A DNA stretch of 64,000 nt from Hofstenia miamia (lineage: Eukaryota > Xenacoelomorpha > Acoela > Hofsteniidae), in contig CABFPE010000050.1 of NCBI GenBank assembly GCA_900660155.1, positions 442,619-506,618 of the forward strand, in the 5' to 3' direction. The notes beneath the pieces were generated by a model that worked only from the letters and a program-made list of their open reading frames with translations, searched no databases and was not told the DNA's origin. This document shows positions 13,171-26,473 of this stretch, piece after piece; position 1 is the stretch's first letter; the number at the start of each line of letters is the position of its first letter. A program made the position numbers and the translations under genes.

Positions 13171-14849
13171 AGAATTCATCATTCTCTCAAGTACATGCAT
13201 TCAACTATCTCCATAATATGAAAACATTTCCCAATATATATTTGTCTTATGATTTACATAGTATTCATATTATTGGAGATATTTTTTGGGGCACCCCTTC
13301 ACAGTGGCATAGAATGAATACTAAGCCTCTAATGAAAATATAACCCAAAATTTAAATTTATAATTAAATATTGATTCTGGGTCAAAAAATCTATATTATA
13401 TCTTTAATACTTTCAAAAACACCTTGTGAAAACTTGTATCCGAATATTTATGAGCGTGACTTAAATAGAATCAAATACTGAGGGCCATTGAATAATTGGT
13501 GCCCTTCTCTGTAGTGTAGTTGTATATATGTGACAATATTTCCAAATGGAATGTGTTAGCCATCGTAAATTAAAATGAATTGCTTAATCTAAGATCACGA
13601 TTAATTTGGTATTTTACTGTAATAACGCGTATATCTGTAACTGACAATGATCAAGAATTCTCTGTTACTCGTCAACATAGTGCCTTTAATACCAATGATA
13701 GTCATAAAATGCGTGAGTTGAGATTATCCAAGAAGATAAATGAGAAAGGACTCATTACTGACAGATCTTCTTTTGGACATGTAATGAATTACCAATGTTA
13801 TGACAGAAGCACAATAACATACATTAATGACCATACAGGCATCTGATACTATGAAATTAATTTATGAAAACAGGAGATTGTACGTATATAAATTCACGTC
13901 AAACCTTTGTATTCAGTTAATCATTCGCCAATTTTCCAGAAAAAATTTAGCATGACGGGAGATTTTATTTGCCCCTTCCCATTTATGTCGTTGGTGTTTG
14001 TGTTGGGGGCATCTGATGGTTATCTATTTGCTCCACACAGTTTTTGACATGTATTACTAAATACAACGAGGGAGATTCAAAAAATATGTGCATATTGGTT
14101 TTTTGGTCAAAATAGAAAATTATTGTATATAAATTCGTTAAATGTTAGCAGTGAATTCTTATTTGATGTGCGCAACACAACAAACATGAAAAAATAATTA
14201 ATATTTTGAAAACGAATGAACATCTGAGAAAGCAATTTGGATTCGATATAACATCCAAATTGATGAATTTAGGATTCTAATAGACACATTTTCAGGAAAA
14301 TGTCAATTTTAGAAATAGTAATTTATCATAGCTTTTCATTAGATAAAACAATATTATGCCTAAATTTTTTAAAAAGGCAAAGCCCAAAAGAAAAATCACA
14401 ATAATATAATATTTATATTGGTACTTCAAATTTTTGTCTACTTCCTAAGACGAAAATAACACCGTGAAACGTTTTTTTAACAAAATAATACAACGAAAAG
14501 TCTGTTTAGTTATTTTGCTCGAACTTCACTGGTAAATTAACTCAAAGATGTTTGACACCATACGTTGCCAGTTGATTGAAAACTTTCGTTTTTATTCAAA
14601 ATTATACATGTATATGTTTTGTAAATAACTAAAAACGCTAGACTTAACATCAAGCTAAAGACGTTGTAACAAAATAGTGAAAAAATTCGCTATATACCTG
14701 AGGAGTGCCTATGGTACTCATACTCTTATGCTTAATGCCCTTTTGCATCTCACTACTTAAACTTGATTTGCACCCCAGGCGTTCCACTCAGACAAGTGAA
14801 ATATTTAAAGAAAATATGTATTACAAGTAGCATTAAAAAAGAATATAGA

Positions 14850-15500
14850 TAAATATTCTATTTAATGGTGCATCTCAAAGGCATCGTCCGATGCACATCA
14901 TGGCAAGTTTTTTGCAATATGTTATTGCCGTTACGCGTTTGTCGTTCCGCATGTACATGTAAGCATATTGGAGCAATCGTGTCGACTTCTTGTCCTTTTC
15001 TGAACGTGCGGACGCTTGGTATTATTAACACATTCTGCCGATTGGCATTGAGTTCCAATGGATGTTTTTCAGGAAAATTAAATTGTTTAAACGATTGGAC
15101 AAAGCTCTCCGCCTCAACATTACATCTTCAACAAAGAAGGTGGAAGACGATCAAGCAACCTGAGTGAAAATATGTCTGTTACAACACCGTCCAAAATTTA
15201 TCAGTCCTCCTTTTCCCACTTAACAAGGTTATTATCTAGTTCTGGAAGTTGACATCAAATAAATGTATGTAGCACATTTGTACTTTCGAATCGTTGTCCC
15301 AAATTACTTTGCTATCCCCATTGTTTAGGCTAAGAAGTTGCCCTGTCCAATTGACATCCTTCCTGCTTTTATTTTTCCATACAACTGGAACGTTTTCCAA
15401 ATGTCTTTAATGAGAACGTAACCTGTGCATCCATTTCCCCAAACATGAACCTCATTATTTGTGAAGTGCTGTTCTGCGATTGCTAATGAAAACAAAAGTC
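14850..15500 (-). pseudogene. GC-richer segment with broken frames, unknown
   Basis: Base composition is richer in G and C than the neighbours. On the minus strand there is an open stretch at 15058-14858 (ELNANRQNVLIIPSVRTFRK), preceded upstream by FVQSFKQFNFPEKHPL. Farther upstream, frames read NNEVHVWGNGCTGYVLIKD or VIWDNDSKVQMCYIHLF. I do not recognise a family. It may be an old mobile element or an inactive exon. Confidence 0.2.
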
Positions 15501-15669
15501 GTTAGTCTTAATTTAGATTAGCAAGTAAATCTTAATTAATTAGGCATTGTTCGCCATAGGTGAGTGGATGATCATAAAATCGGTAATTAACCAGTTGCTA
15601 ATCTAACTAGTCAGATCCCGGGACAACTCTCATTATAAACAGATTTACTAGAGGTTACTGTTGTGACAT

Positions 15670-15922
15670 CGTATTGCAAACAAGTCGTAATTACACGCTA
15701 GGAGCTCTATGCTGATATGCGTGTTTCAGTTGGGCATCAATCGATGCAAAATGCCCTGTTTTAAAAACAAAACAAATCTTAGATTACACTGGTTTACTAA
15801 GTATGACTTTTCTGGTATTGCAATCAAATATACATCGTAATTGCAGGATTGTACCTTTCTTTCCGATCTATGATACATTGGGCGTCAATCGGTGCCAATA
15901 TGACCGGTTCTAAAAACAGGAC
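15670..15922. repeat. Diverged tandem duplication, period about 148 bp
   Basis: Copy 1 (15670-15774) and copy 2 (15814-15922) share GTATTGCAA, GGGC(A/G)TCAATCG(A/G)TGC and a later TAAAAACA stretch. No coding meaning is clear. Confidence 0.5.
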
Positions 15923-17406
15923 GTATAGGGCAAAATCCATGATCAGTAAAAGTGATTGCAATATCTGTTACTCTCGAAACAAACCTCAAACTTCTTGTTG
16001 TACAAATCGTGTTGCACAGTGTAATCATTTCGCTCTAAAAATTTTTTAATCATTTTTTAAATTTTCGCCCTGCAATGTGGTTTCTTTAGTTTATTCCCGC
16101 TAAATCATAACTGACATTCAAATTGCGATAGAATAAAAAGGAATGAAAAATTAGATGCTTTCTTGCACCTGTTAAACAAAGACAATCTACGAAGTAATTT
16201 GTAGGAAGACTGCGTGTTTCATTTCCAGGAAATTAAGATGCTTAACTATTTTTGCAAGTGGAAATAAGTTATTGAATGTAATTATGCAAATAAAATTGAA
16301 AAGCCGAATATTGCATGTCTCTTAAATTCAAAAGTAACTATTATAGTGAATTAACTGTGCTAATGTATAAGTAAAATTTAGAGCAATCAAATTCAAATCA
16401 ATTGATTTTAGCGCGTGGTACGGTTTCATATGATATCTGGTAAGGGGAGTTATGCCACTGTTTTCTGCTCCTGACATAGTTCTTATTTTATATCGATCAA
16501 TTAAATGCATTATGATCTTGAATTTCTGCTGTTAAATTTCAGATTCGATTTTATTTTGCCATCATAGTATTTTCCTCTAGAAGATTATTAACTTCGAAGA
16601 TTTCAAAAAGATTTAGATAAGCCAATTTAAAAGTTATTTAGAAGTAAACAGTTACTAAAATGTCAATAGCAAAATTCAATTGAAGAGATATGAGAGCTCC
16701 AGTGAAACTTGATAAAATACATTTTAAGAAGTTCTCGATCATTTTTGTTATTAGTAAAGAATTAATATTAAAAAAGGAATCAATCACACAGACAAAAGCA
16801 TAAAGCGAAATCCTAAGCTCTGAAGATATCGGGAAGACCTTCCAGTTTTTGTCACACTACTAAAAGGAATAATATTGAATGTATTTGGAATATATTTATT
16901 TTTTAGAAAATTATAAAGGCTTTTTGTTGCAAAGCATCCAAAACATTTATGATGCATTTTGTACAAATTTAATCTTGATTTTGCTAAAATATTTGTAATA
17001 AAACTTGTGCAGAACTAGGCTACTGACGTAAAGTTACATTAAAGTGTTGAATAGGTTTTTAATACCAGAGTTGGGACGTCGGTGATTTTATAAACAAACT
17101 TTGTGTTACACTCTTCATTTCCCAATTTGATTATATTTCATAGCCCTCGGTCATCTGACTTTTCGGCATGCGAATTTTTCCTGTGAGAATCGCTCAAATC
17201 AAACGTAAAAATGACTCCCACTTGAAATCAATTTTATCAAGGTTGACAAGAATGAAAGTAGATGACAATTATAATTTTTCATCTTTAATTTTTCCTAAGT
17301 AGCAGTCATATAATTAACATTTTCATTTGGAAGCCGTATTAGTCTTGCATTAATTTCGAAAACACTTGGTATCTCAGCTACAACTTGTACCCAACATTCA
17401 CAACCA

Positions 17407-18585
17407 TATAATACGAACTGAAAAAAGAGAGTTGATTGAAAATTTTATGAAAATTTTGAAATTTAGAATATAGTCGAAAAAAATTTCGAAAATTCGATAG
17501 TCATACGCTGTTATTAATTGTTAACTAGATATGCTTATAGTGCTATTCCATGTTCAAAACTACCAGATCATGTAGTGAGTCTCACATAAAGGCTGTATGA
17601 AAAAAGAATATTAAAAGAAAAGCCCGTTCATCAAATACAGTAGAAATAATGATAGATAATAATAACTAGCTTTCAACAGTCAAAAAATATTCGTTTTGTC
17701 CCAATGGAAGTTTTTCAATACTTGATGACATGATAAATATTGATCTAAAGATTTGAACAAGGTTCACTAAGCAATGAAATTCTAAACATTAATATATTTG
17801 GATAAATATTTTTTAAATTATAGAGACAGTAAATTTAAATAATTTTCTATATGGAAACTTTGATATTGATTCTGAAATATAGATTAACTGCCAACATCTT
17901 ATCTCTATGATCACGATGGTGTAAATTATAGAGTTGAAACCTGAAATACTGAAAATAAAACAAGGTATTCAATAAGAAAAAAATAATAGGGATAATTGAG
18001 ATGAAATGTTGATTCGAATTTATTATTAATTTTCATAAGTGAACGTGAGCGCGACTTTACCAATAAAAAACTTAAGGGACAATGGCATAAAATGGACCAA
18101 TATTATTTAATTGATGCCGTGCGTTGAAGAAAAATCTTGTATCATGAAAAGCTTGGGAATTATTCACAAAAAATCGTGCTGATTTGAATAGTAATTTGTT
18201 ATTATACTTAGTACTCATGTAATGGCCAACTTTCAAGATTTTACTCTATACTATTTTTAGTGAAAATAAATGCTATAATTAGGAAACTGATGGACTATTT
18301 TGTTCCGTGAAGTATTGCACCATCGTATTTGTCGAAAACCTGTATATATATTGTGTATATTTTATTTAATTTGAGAAAAAAATTAAACAAAATGTGCTCG
18401 TTACATGTATATTGTGTAAGTGAGGTTTCACGGACGCACTGCATAAGCTTTAGGCTAATTATGCATCTGACGTGTGAATTCCTTGTCAACAATTATGATA
18501 AAACAATGGATGTCCACTCTCTTGCTTGTTTTTTGAAAATTCTTAATTGTTAACAATTGAAACGTATGTCAGAACAAAAAATCAA
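17407..18585. repeat. First copy of a 1.18-kb direct duplication
   Basis: The segment is repeated at 18587-19765 with a constant offset of 1180 and no difference that I could find. A single N at 18586 separates the copies. The content is AT-rich with no recognised gene. Confidence 0.95.
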
Positions 18586-18586
18586 N

Positions 18587-19765
18587 TATAATACGAACTG
18601 AAAAAAGAGAGTTGATTGAAAATTTTATGAAAATTTTGAAATTTAGAATATAGTCGAAAAAAATTTCGAAAATTCGATAGTCATACGCTGTTATTAATTG
18701 TTAACTAGATATGCTTATAGTGCTATTCCATGTTCAAAACTACCAGATCATGTAGTGAGTCTCACATAAAGGCTGTATGAAAAAAGAATATTAAAAGAAA
18801 AGCCCGTTCATCAAATACAGTAGAAATAATGATAGATAATAATAACTAGCTTTCAACAGTCAAAAAATATTCGTTTTGTCCCAATGGAAGTTTTTCAATA
18901 CTTGATGACATGATAAATATTGATCTAAAGATTTGAACAAGGTTCACTAAGCAATGAAATTCTAAACATTAATATATTTGGATAAATATTTTTTAAATTA
19001 TAGAGACAGTAAATTTAAATAATTTTCTATATGGAAACTTTGATATTGATTCTGAAATATAGATTAACTGCCAACATCTTATCTCTATGATCACGATGGT
19101 GTAAATTATAGAGTTGAAACCTGAAATACTGAAAATAAAACAAGGTATTCAATAAGAAAAAAATAATAGGGATAATTGAGATGAAATGTTGATTCGAATT
19201 TATTATTAATTTTCATAAGTGAACGTGAGCGCGACTTTACCAATAAAAAACTTAAGGGACAATGGCATAAAATGGACCAATATTATTTAATTGATGCCGT
19301 GCGTTGAAGAAAAATCTTGTATCATGAAAAGCTTGGGAATTATTCACAAAAAATCGTGCTGATTTGAATAGTAATTTGTTATTATACTTAGTACTCATGT
19401 AATGGCCAACTTTCAAGATTTTACTCTATACTATTTTTAGTGAAAATAAATGCTATAATTAGGAAACTGATGGACTATTTTGTTCCGTGAAGTATTGCAC
19501 CATCGTATTTGTCGAAAACCTGTATATATATTGTGTATATTTTATTTAATTTGAGAAAAAAATTAAACAAAATGTGCTCGTTACATGTATATTGTGTAAG
19601 TGAGGTTTCACGGACGCACTGCATAAGCTTTAGGCTAATTATGCATCTGACGTGTGAATTCCTTGTCAACAATTATGATAAAACAATGGATGTCCACTCT
19701 CTTGCTTGTTTTTTGAAAATTCTTAATTGTTAACAATTGAAACGTATGTCAGAACAAAAAATCAA
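18587..19765. repeat. Second copy of the 1.18-kb duplication
   Basis: Apparently identical to 17407-18585. The sequence resumes uniquely after ATCAA at 19765. Confidence 0.95.
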
Positions 19766-21492
19766 TTGCTTGTCATGCGATTGGTCACTTAGATTCTATC
19801 TAAATGCTTAATTGTCCACAAAAACAAACGAACACTACATTTGAATTAATTTTCTATTATTTATACAAAGTCAAACTGGAAATATGGAAATTAAAAATCA
19901 ATTCGAGAAAATCACATCAGATAAATGCATTATATTCACATTTCAAAGAGGTAATTAGCAATTCTGGATACCTCCGAAAAGCCCTCTCCATATAGATACA
20001 CATACATGTACGTATGTGATGAAACCTTAAACAATCTACAATTCGGTAACAAACATTTGGAGGAACTATTTTTCTGAAAAGAGATACTTATAAAATCTAT
20101 ATTTAGAAATCACCTAGCTAGGAAATTTATTTCAAAACTTTGAAACTGCTAAGTGAATGTTGAAAATAGAAACCTTATGCCCGATTCTGCACTCAAAAAC
20201 ACCACTTTTGCAAACAATATTTTCTCTGCATTTTGATCGATTTTCATTCTATTTTGTATTACCACATAAGAAATTTTGGTTTTGTTTGAATTTTTCAGGC
20301 TAAATTAACGATTTTCAGTGTTTTAGCCTTTAACGGTTTCGCCCCTTTGAAATTTTTAGGTATTTCCCTATTGATGTTTCACCCCTTAAATGTTTTGTCC
20401 CCATCGTTCCCATGTTAGCCCCTAAATTATTTGATATAATAATCCACACAACTGTTTTTTCATTTTTTCATAGACTAAGCCCTAAACCCAAGTCACAAAT
20501 TGATTGTTGGTCCTAAAATGTTAAGCTTTTAGTCAAATAATATACATATGCATGCCATTATTGTTTTAATTATTGACCATTATTGGTGATTGTTTATATT
20601 TAGACCTCGTCGACCCCGGATGAAATGACCCATTTTTACCGATCTCAATTGCCCTGATACAAACTTTACTGTGAATAAGTGCGTGTAAATTTCAAATATT
20701 ATTTCTAAAGAATGGCTTTTAAATACGAAGAATTGAAACTAAAGTCGATTATGCTTATAAATTGCTTCTAAACTTATTGCTTTATCTACAGTAAGATCAA
20801 GAATAAAAACGTAAATCGCTACAAATCTTCTATGTGTTGATTTAAGCAATAAATAAATGCGCTTTTGTTAATAGAAAGCAATGAATATTTCATCTGTCAG
20901 TTTTTGTATAAGTTGAAAACTGCACTCGTTTAATAAATTATTGAGGTATAAACAATAAGCTCTTCAATTAATAATTTACCTTCTTTAAAAAGTAGTGAAA
21001 ACGCGTAATGATGGTACAAAATAATTAAGAAAATTACTAGCTCCCAATCAATAGTTTTCCAATGAAAATTCAGGAAAGCATTAATGCAAATTATTTGAAG
21101 AGTAATATAAATACATGTATTCTATAAATCCAAACTTCCAAATTAGAATATAGGGACGATGTATCCATAAAAGAAGACAATTCCTTGTAATAAACCTATA
21201 TATTCAGCCGTTTTCTTATGAAATCTATTTCTTTGGCGGCATCAAAGGATTCCACTGTCAGTTTGGAAAAATTGTTTCATCACCCCTAAAGGTATTCGGT
21301 GTCTGAGTCCTAAATAGCAAATAAAAAATACTTCAACTATCAAATTTTTATTTTTCAAATTTTAGTTCACTGAATAGCTTTTGTAATATGTATAAAAAGA
21401 ATGATTGATGCACAAAAATTGCTTGCAGTCTTTGTACAAAAATTTTGAGTTGTTTGGTCCGATAAAGTTTGCATTCCCCCAAGTTCCCAACA
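19766..21492. other. Non-coding DNA
   Basis: AT-rich; it contains the degenerate CCCCTAAA-type repeat at 20295-20437. Nothing else is recognised. Confidence 0.55.
20295..20437. repeat. Degenerate short-period CCCCTAAA-type repeat
   Basis: Units resembling TTTCGCCCCTTTGAAATTTT recur six or more times with spacing of about 16-26 bp (for example at 20337, 20377, 20393 and 20413). The units are strongly diverged. Confidence 0.4.
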
Positions 21493-21533
21493 AAATCGGG
21501 TCGATTAAATCGTGTAATTAAGACAAGCCTTAA

Positions 21534-21535
<2 letters not shown>
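21493..21535. repeat. Solo end of the 26474-26651 repeat family
   Basis: The stretch reads CGGGTCGATTAAATCGTG then TAATTAAGACAAGCCTTAAG, close to the right end of the palindromic cluster at 26610-26651. It is followed directly by a (TA)n tract. Confidence 0.55.

Positions 21536-21560
<25 letters not shown>
21535..21560. repeat. (TA)n microsatellite
   Basis: About 13 TA units directly after the solo repeat end at 21493-21535 and about 100 bp before the mariner-like element. Confidence 0.97.
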
Positions 21561-21565
<5 letters not shown>

Positions 21566-21658
21566 TTTTTAAATTTTTAAATGTATTCTGTTTTATTAAT
21601 GCAAAATATCAACAATATAAACACATTGAAAATTCTTATGCAATTTTATTGAAAAATT

Positions 21659-22921
21659 CAGGGTGCGCACGCTATCTAGAGATCCAAATTATGCCTGCCC
21701 TGTGCACACATACCATAAAATTTCACGCTGCTTACTTGTGTTCCTGTCAGCTGACACATTTAAAATTTTAGAGCAAAATGGAGGCAAAAGACGAGTTCAG
21801 CTTTTCTCAGGAATGGAAAAGGAAAAGTGTGCTGTTTGCCATTTGCGCCAGGCATGACTATGCAGCTATTGGAAAGTTCCTTAAAGTGAACCAAAGGTGG
21901 GAGTGGAGGATCAGAAAAGAGCTGGGAGATTCTGGAGGTGTGGCAGAAAGATCCAGACACCAAAAGCGATCTGACTGCATCAGAAGAGGCAATTTCTTAA
22001 AAAAAATGCTGAAAACATCATCAAAAACGATTCTGGAAAGTCAATTCGCTCGATTTCCAGGGAAATTGGGACCTCAGAGGCCTTGATAAGAAAATGTTTG
22101 TCAGAAGACTTGAGATACTGATCCTACAAAGTAAGAAAAGGCCAATTGCTGACATTCAAGTCCAAGCAGAAGCAATTAAAGCATTGTCAAAAACTTCTCA
22201 ACAAGTTGAAACATCCGTTAAGTCTGGCATGCTTTGGTTTTTCTCTGACGAGAAGAACCTTTGCCAGGATCAAGTGGTGAACAACCAGAAGAATCGTTGC
22301 TTGGCTGTGTGCCCCAAAGACGTTCCAAAAGTGATGTACACGAAGTTTCCTGCCACTGTTATAGTGTTTAGGGTGATTTCATCAAAGGGTCATGTCATGC
22401 CACCGTACATCGTTCCAACGGGCTTAAAGATCAACACTAAAGAGTACTTAAAAGTTTTAGAAACTCACACTTTGCCCTAGATCCGTATGTTAGCTGCTGA
22501 AAAGTCATAAGTGTGGCAGCAGAACTTGGCACCCTGTCATACTTCGAGAAAATCGCAAGTTTGGCTAGGCCAGCACTTTTGTGATTTTGTGGCACATGAC
22601 GTTTGCCCTCCAAACTCACCGAACCTCAATCCAATGTACTTTTTTGTATGGGACGCCATTCAGAGAAACACAAACAAACCTCCATGCAACACAAAGGACT
22701 AATTGATTGTTTTGATCAAGAAGGAATTCAAGAATTTGAAGAAGGCCGAGGTCGAATTGAGGCTGTTATTGATGCAAATGGCGATTTCATTGAATAAATA
22801 GCCACGTTTTAATGTATTCCATTTTGTGTTAAAATTTCATCAAAATTAGATAGATAGTTTTTGAGTAAATTGAGTTTTAGTAGAAGTCATCAATCGATCT
22901 CTAAATAGTGTGCGCACCCTG
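21659..22921 (+). mobile_element. Mariner-like DNA transposon, inactive
   Basis: The element is about 1.26 kb, the usual size for a mariner-type element. Its ends are imperfect terminal inverted repeats of about 26 bp beginning CAGGGTGCGCAC, with two mismatches between ends (CGCTATC against CACTATT further in). The right end is followed by TA as expected for the superfamily. The left flank reads TT, so one target-site base seems to have changed. A single decayed transposase frame fills the inside. Confidence 0.9.
21778..22797 (+). pseudogene. Mariner-like transposase, frameshifted
   Basis: The transposase would bind the element ends and cut and paste it. The reading moves through several frames. 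The N-terminal helix-turn-helix part is at 21778-21990 (EWKRKSVLFAI, then ERSRHQKRSD). A second frame at about 21985-22215 carries KSIRSISREIGTSEALIRK and EDLRY, then a stop. A third frame at 22215-22700 carries FSDEKN, GHVMPP and YLKVLET, with stops at 22478 and 22508, then LAPCHTSRKSQ and NSPNLNP. A last frame ends VIDANGDFIE before the stop. The first catalytic Asp (FSDEKN) is kept. The second (normally QQD) reads QQN at 22523, and the third (normally SPDLNP) reads SPNLNP. With frameshifts, stops and two lost acidic residues it cannot be active. Confidence 0.9.
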
Positions 22922-23111
22922 TATTGTGTTATTTACAATATTACAACTTTGCAATCGTTTTACAAATAATATCGAATGTGTTGCAAAATCAAGAAAGGTA
23001 TATTCCAAGAAAAAATATTTTTATAATATACAGGAAATGTTATGTTGATGTGCAACAACGAATCGAAAAAAATTATTTGCTGCAGTTCTAAATATCACTT
23101 CTTAATAAGCC

Positions 23112-23415
23112 GTTCATTTTTTAAAGTTAAGGGTGGACATGTGTACACATTTCTTCACCTGACCCTGCCCAAACCCACGGCGTTTGTACCCAACCATTAC
23201 CCACAAATTGTTTGAAATACATAACCGCATCCGACCCACACCTACAGTTTTCCATTATCATACATACATTTTTTTATTTATTGACAGTATTATACTGATC
23301 TAATAATTGATAGTTTAAAAATATACTACCCGCATATTTTCATGTAGAACAAAAGTCATACCCACCCGCAGCTACAGCCGCGCGGGTTACAGGTATACCC
23401 AACGCATGCTATAAC
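23112..23415. repeat. CCC-rich block, possible hAT-like remnant
   Basis: Both ends carry CCC-type repeats (CTGACCCTGCCCAAACCC at left, CATACCCACCCGCAGC and GCGCGGGTTACAG at right) around an AT-rich middle, the same layout as 32653-33007. End sequences do not pair well enough to set borders. Confidence 0.35.
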
Positions 23416-26400
23416 CCAAAGATTCCATTGAGAATTATGTTGCCTACACTTTCGATTACATTGCCTTTTATTTCAGTTCAATACTGCAACTGCTCTGGCC
23501 GTATTTTAAGTAGGGGTCATATGCTCTGCTATAACATGGGCGAAGGCTGCTCTGAAATTTAAAAATTGCGCTATTGAAGTGCAAGAATATTGGTTTTGGC
23601 CCAAACACCAAAGTTAATTGAATCCTTTAACATACGACTTAAATAAAGAGAATGTGCTGCTTTGGTGCCTAATTACAATAGTTTTATACTTTTTTAAAAG
23701 TTAATCAAGTGCCCACCTAAAAAGATTTCAATAAACGCTTTCATTTTCTGACATGTGCGCTTTATTTTTGCTTTAATTAGAGATTGATGACACTGCAAAA
23801 TCCAAAGCAAGCCGTATGTTGCACAAACTCAAGGATTCTCTCATTTTCCATTGTCAGTTTTATGTCATTATGCGAAGAATTACTATTTATTCAGACGAAG
23901 AGTACCGCTTTCAAAAGCCCATGTGATATGATTTAAAGAAAAGTGAATTATTAAAGAATTGCGCAAATGAAAATATAATATTTAGCCTTGCCTATTAATA
24001 GGTATTCATTTTGCAAATTCAATTTACACTAGTACAATTCATAATTATCTTATGCGATTCTACATTGAGTTCGAAAGAGTTAATACAGATCCTTATGCAA
24101 CGGCAGCCTGCAAATGTAAAATTTATCAATTATGTGAAATAAGGCTTGGTAATAAAAAATATTATAAGCAAATTTAAAGCCCTTTTAAACTCAGAATCAG
24201 AGTACAATGGTAGAGACATTGTCCATTACTATGCTGAACATGGCATTGTTCAATAAAAATGGTATCTATTGACTGATGCTTCATATTGAATAAAACATTG
24301 AGAAATTGTGGCCAAAAAGCCAAGCCTAAGTTTGTCAAAGATAATAGATTAATAAAATGCTGACCTTTGCTGAAGATGCATAGCAAATTATGTAATTTAT
24401 AAATTTATTATATACACCTAGTATTGAAATTGCATGCGTTCATCTTTGGATTTCTGCTGTTTCCGATAATACTAAATTTTGCAGAATTTTCAGAATTTAA
24501 AAGCAACTAAATATCCAAGATTTTCAACTTTTTCAGATATTTTAATAAGAACACAGTTGTTAAACTTTTATATTTGTTTTCTACTACAAAGAATATTATA
24601 ATTTACAAAATCCAAAAGCTCATATTTCAAAGATAGGGCAGCGCGTGTCTGGCTAGACAAGTGTCCAATTTAAGCTTAAATTTCAATTTCGCTTATTGGT
24701 AAATTTACATCAAAGAAAAATAGAAACTGTCGCAAAATACATGTATATCAAATGGAACAAATTGTTCTACTTTGGTTGTTAAGGCTTTCTTAGAAATTAA
24801 TCAATCTTAAATTAAATAAATAAATTTTCTTAACATTTGAATTAAAAATAATTAGAAATTTAAACAAATGTTGTTTTCAATTATATTATATATATTTTTA
24901 AAAAAAAACATTTGCTATGTAAAAGAACCATTAATGAGTTTTTGGAATTTTTAATCTGGCAATCTATTTTTTCTGCAACAATGAGCATACAAATTTGTCA
25001 CCAAGCATTTTCATGACAAACTACAAGATGAGGTTGAAATTTTGTTAAGGAAGATGTATATGGGATAGTGTATTCGATAACCCAGGAATGTGTTACAAAC
25101 CACATATAACGTCACTCAATATTTATTTTTGGATTTCTATTTGATGAGATGACATATTTAAATAGAAATAAGTACACGCCTATCATATAAAGGTGGTGCT
25201 GATCCTGTGAATAAAATCATATGATTTTAGAAATATAGTATATAACACCACAGTTATCTTTGGGATAAGTAAAAGGACTGTCTTATGAAAGTGATTATGT
25301 ACTATGTATACGAGAAATTTTCATTAGCTCTTTGTCAAACTAAATTGCAATAATTCAAAGGTTTTTCTAAAGGATGGAACTTTGGTAGAATTTATTAAAA
25401 ATTTATCAAGTAGTGAACGGAAAATGATACACAAGAATTGGATTAATTTAAGAAATAAAATAAATTTTGAGTTGTTTGACAAAGATAACAAAATCCTATT
25501 ATAGTCAAGAAATGTATATCAAATTTGAGTACTAGTATTTCTGAAAAGTTTTTTCCCTAAAATCAGTAAAGAAAATTATTGATGTTACTTCTTCTAGGAA
25601 AAGTGTTGTGTCTTCCACGAGGAAGATTAATTTGCTTTGAAACACATACGTCCATGTTCAATAATTAATTTGATTCGCATAACGTAAAAGGAAAATTGCA
25701 TATAATGATACCAAAAAATTGTCAACTTCCATATTCAACAAGAATTACTATCCTGTCAGATATGCATATTAACGGCTAATTAAAAATAATAATTTTCACA
25801 AACATAAAAGGCAATTTAAGTGGATCCAGATACTTTGTTTAATTTCAAATTTGGCTCATCTCACAACTGGCACATTTGAAAATTTAATAAAAACGTCTGT
25901 CAAACTTTCGTATTCACACGAGTGATTATTAAATCTCAATCACAACTTTGAGATTTAAGTGACAAGAAAGGCCCATTTTGAATTCATTATGAACTTCTAT
26001 TGAAGCATAGCAGACGTGTCTCTTAAATAGAATGCCATCAATTTACTCAGAGATGGGCTCTGTCAGAATTATGCTAAATTTAGTTAATGAGAATGTTAGT
26101 ATTATAAGATTCTTCTGAATGCCTTGGCAAAGCAAATTGACGTAACGTTCTTGCCTCACCTGTTAATAAATGCATTGATAAATGACGAAATTTGAGGCGT
26201 CAATAATCGAGAAAATTAAAAAATCATTCTACCGTTTCATCTGAATTTGAGTGGTTTCAAAGGCACCTGGAGAAGAACCGCCCCTGTGTCACGGTTTTTC
26301 ATCTGCCTAATTACACCGAAAATTAAATCTATCGTGAAGGAAAAGTGCAATCACTTGGCGTTATGAAAATCTATAATTTTGGAATTTCTCTTAAATTCAA

Positions 26401-26473
26401 TTTTGGCGACTAATTGTAGGTGAGTTCAACGGTTTCATCAAGAGGATATCAGAGCACAAACTGATCATAACAA

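Larger units (their letters stand above)
12371..17406. other. Mostly non-coding DNA
   Basis: A TA tract at the start, a second at 13137-13170, the segment at 14850-15500 and the diverged tandem repeat at 15670-15922 are the only structures I can name. The + frame at 13580-13846 has no recognisable domain. Confidence 0.5.

Noticed and set aside
13580-13846. 88-codon + frame
   Set aside because: No recognisable domain and no splice or promoter context.
17407-19765. True segmental tandem duplication
   Set aside because: The single N at the junction and apparent identity favour an unmerged overlap. Kept as an assembly finding.
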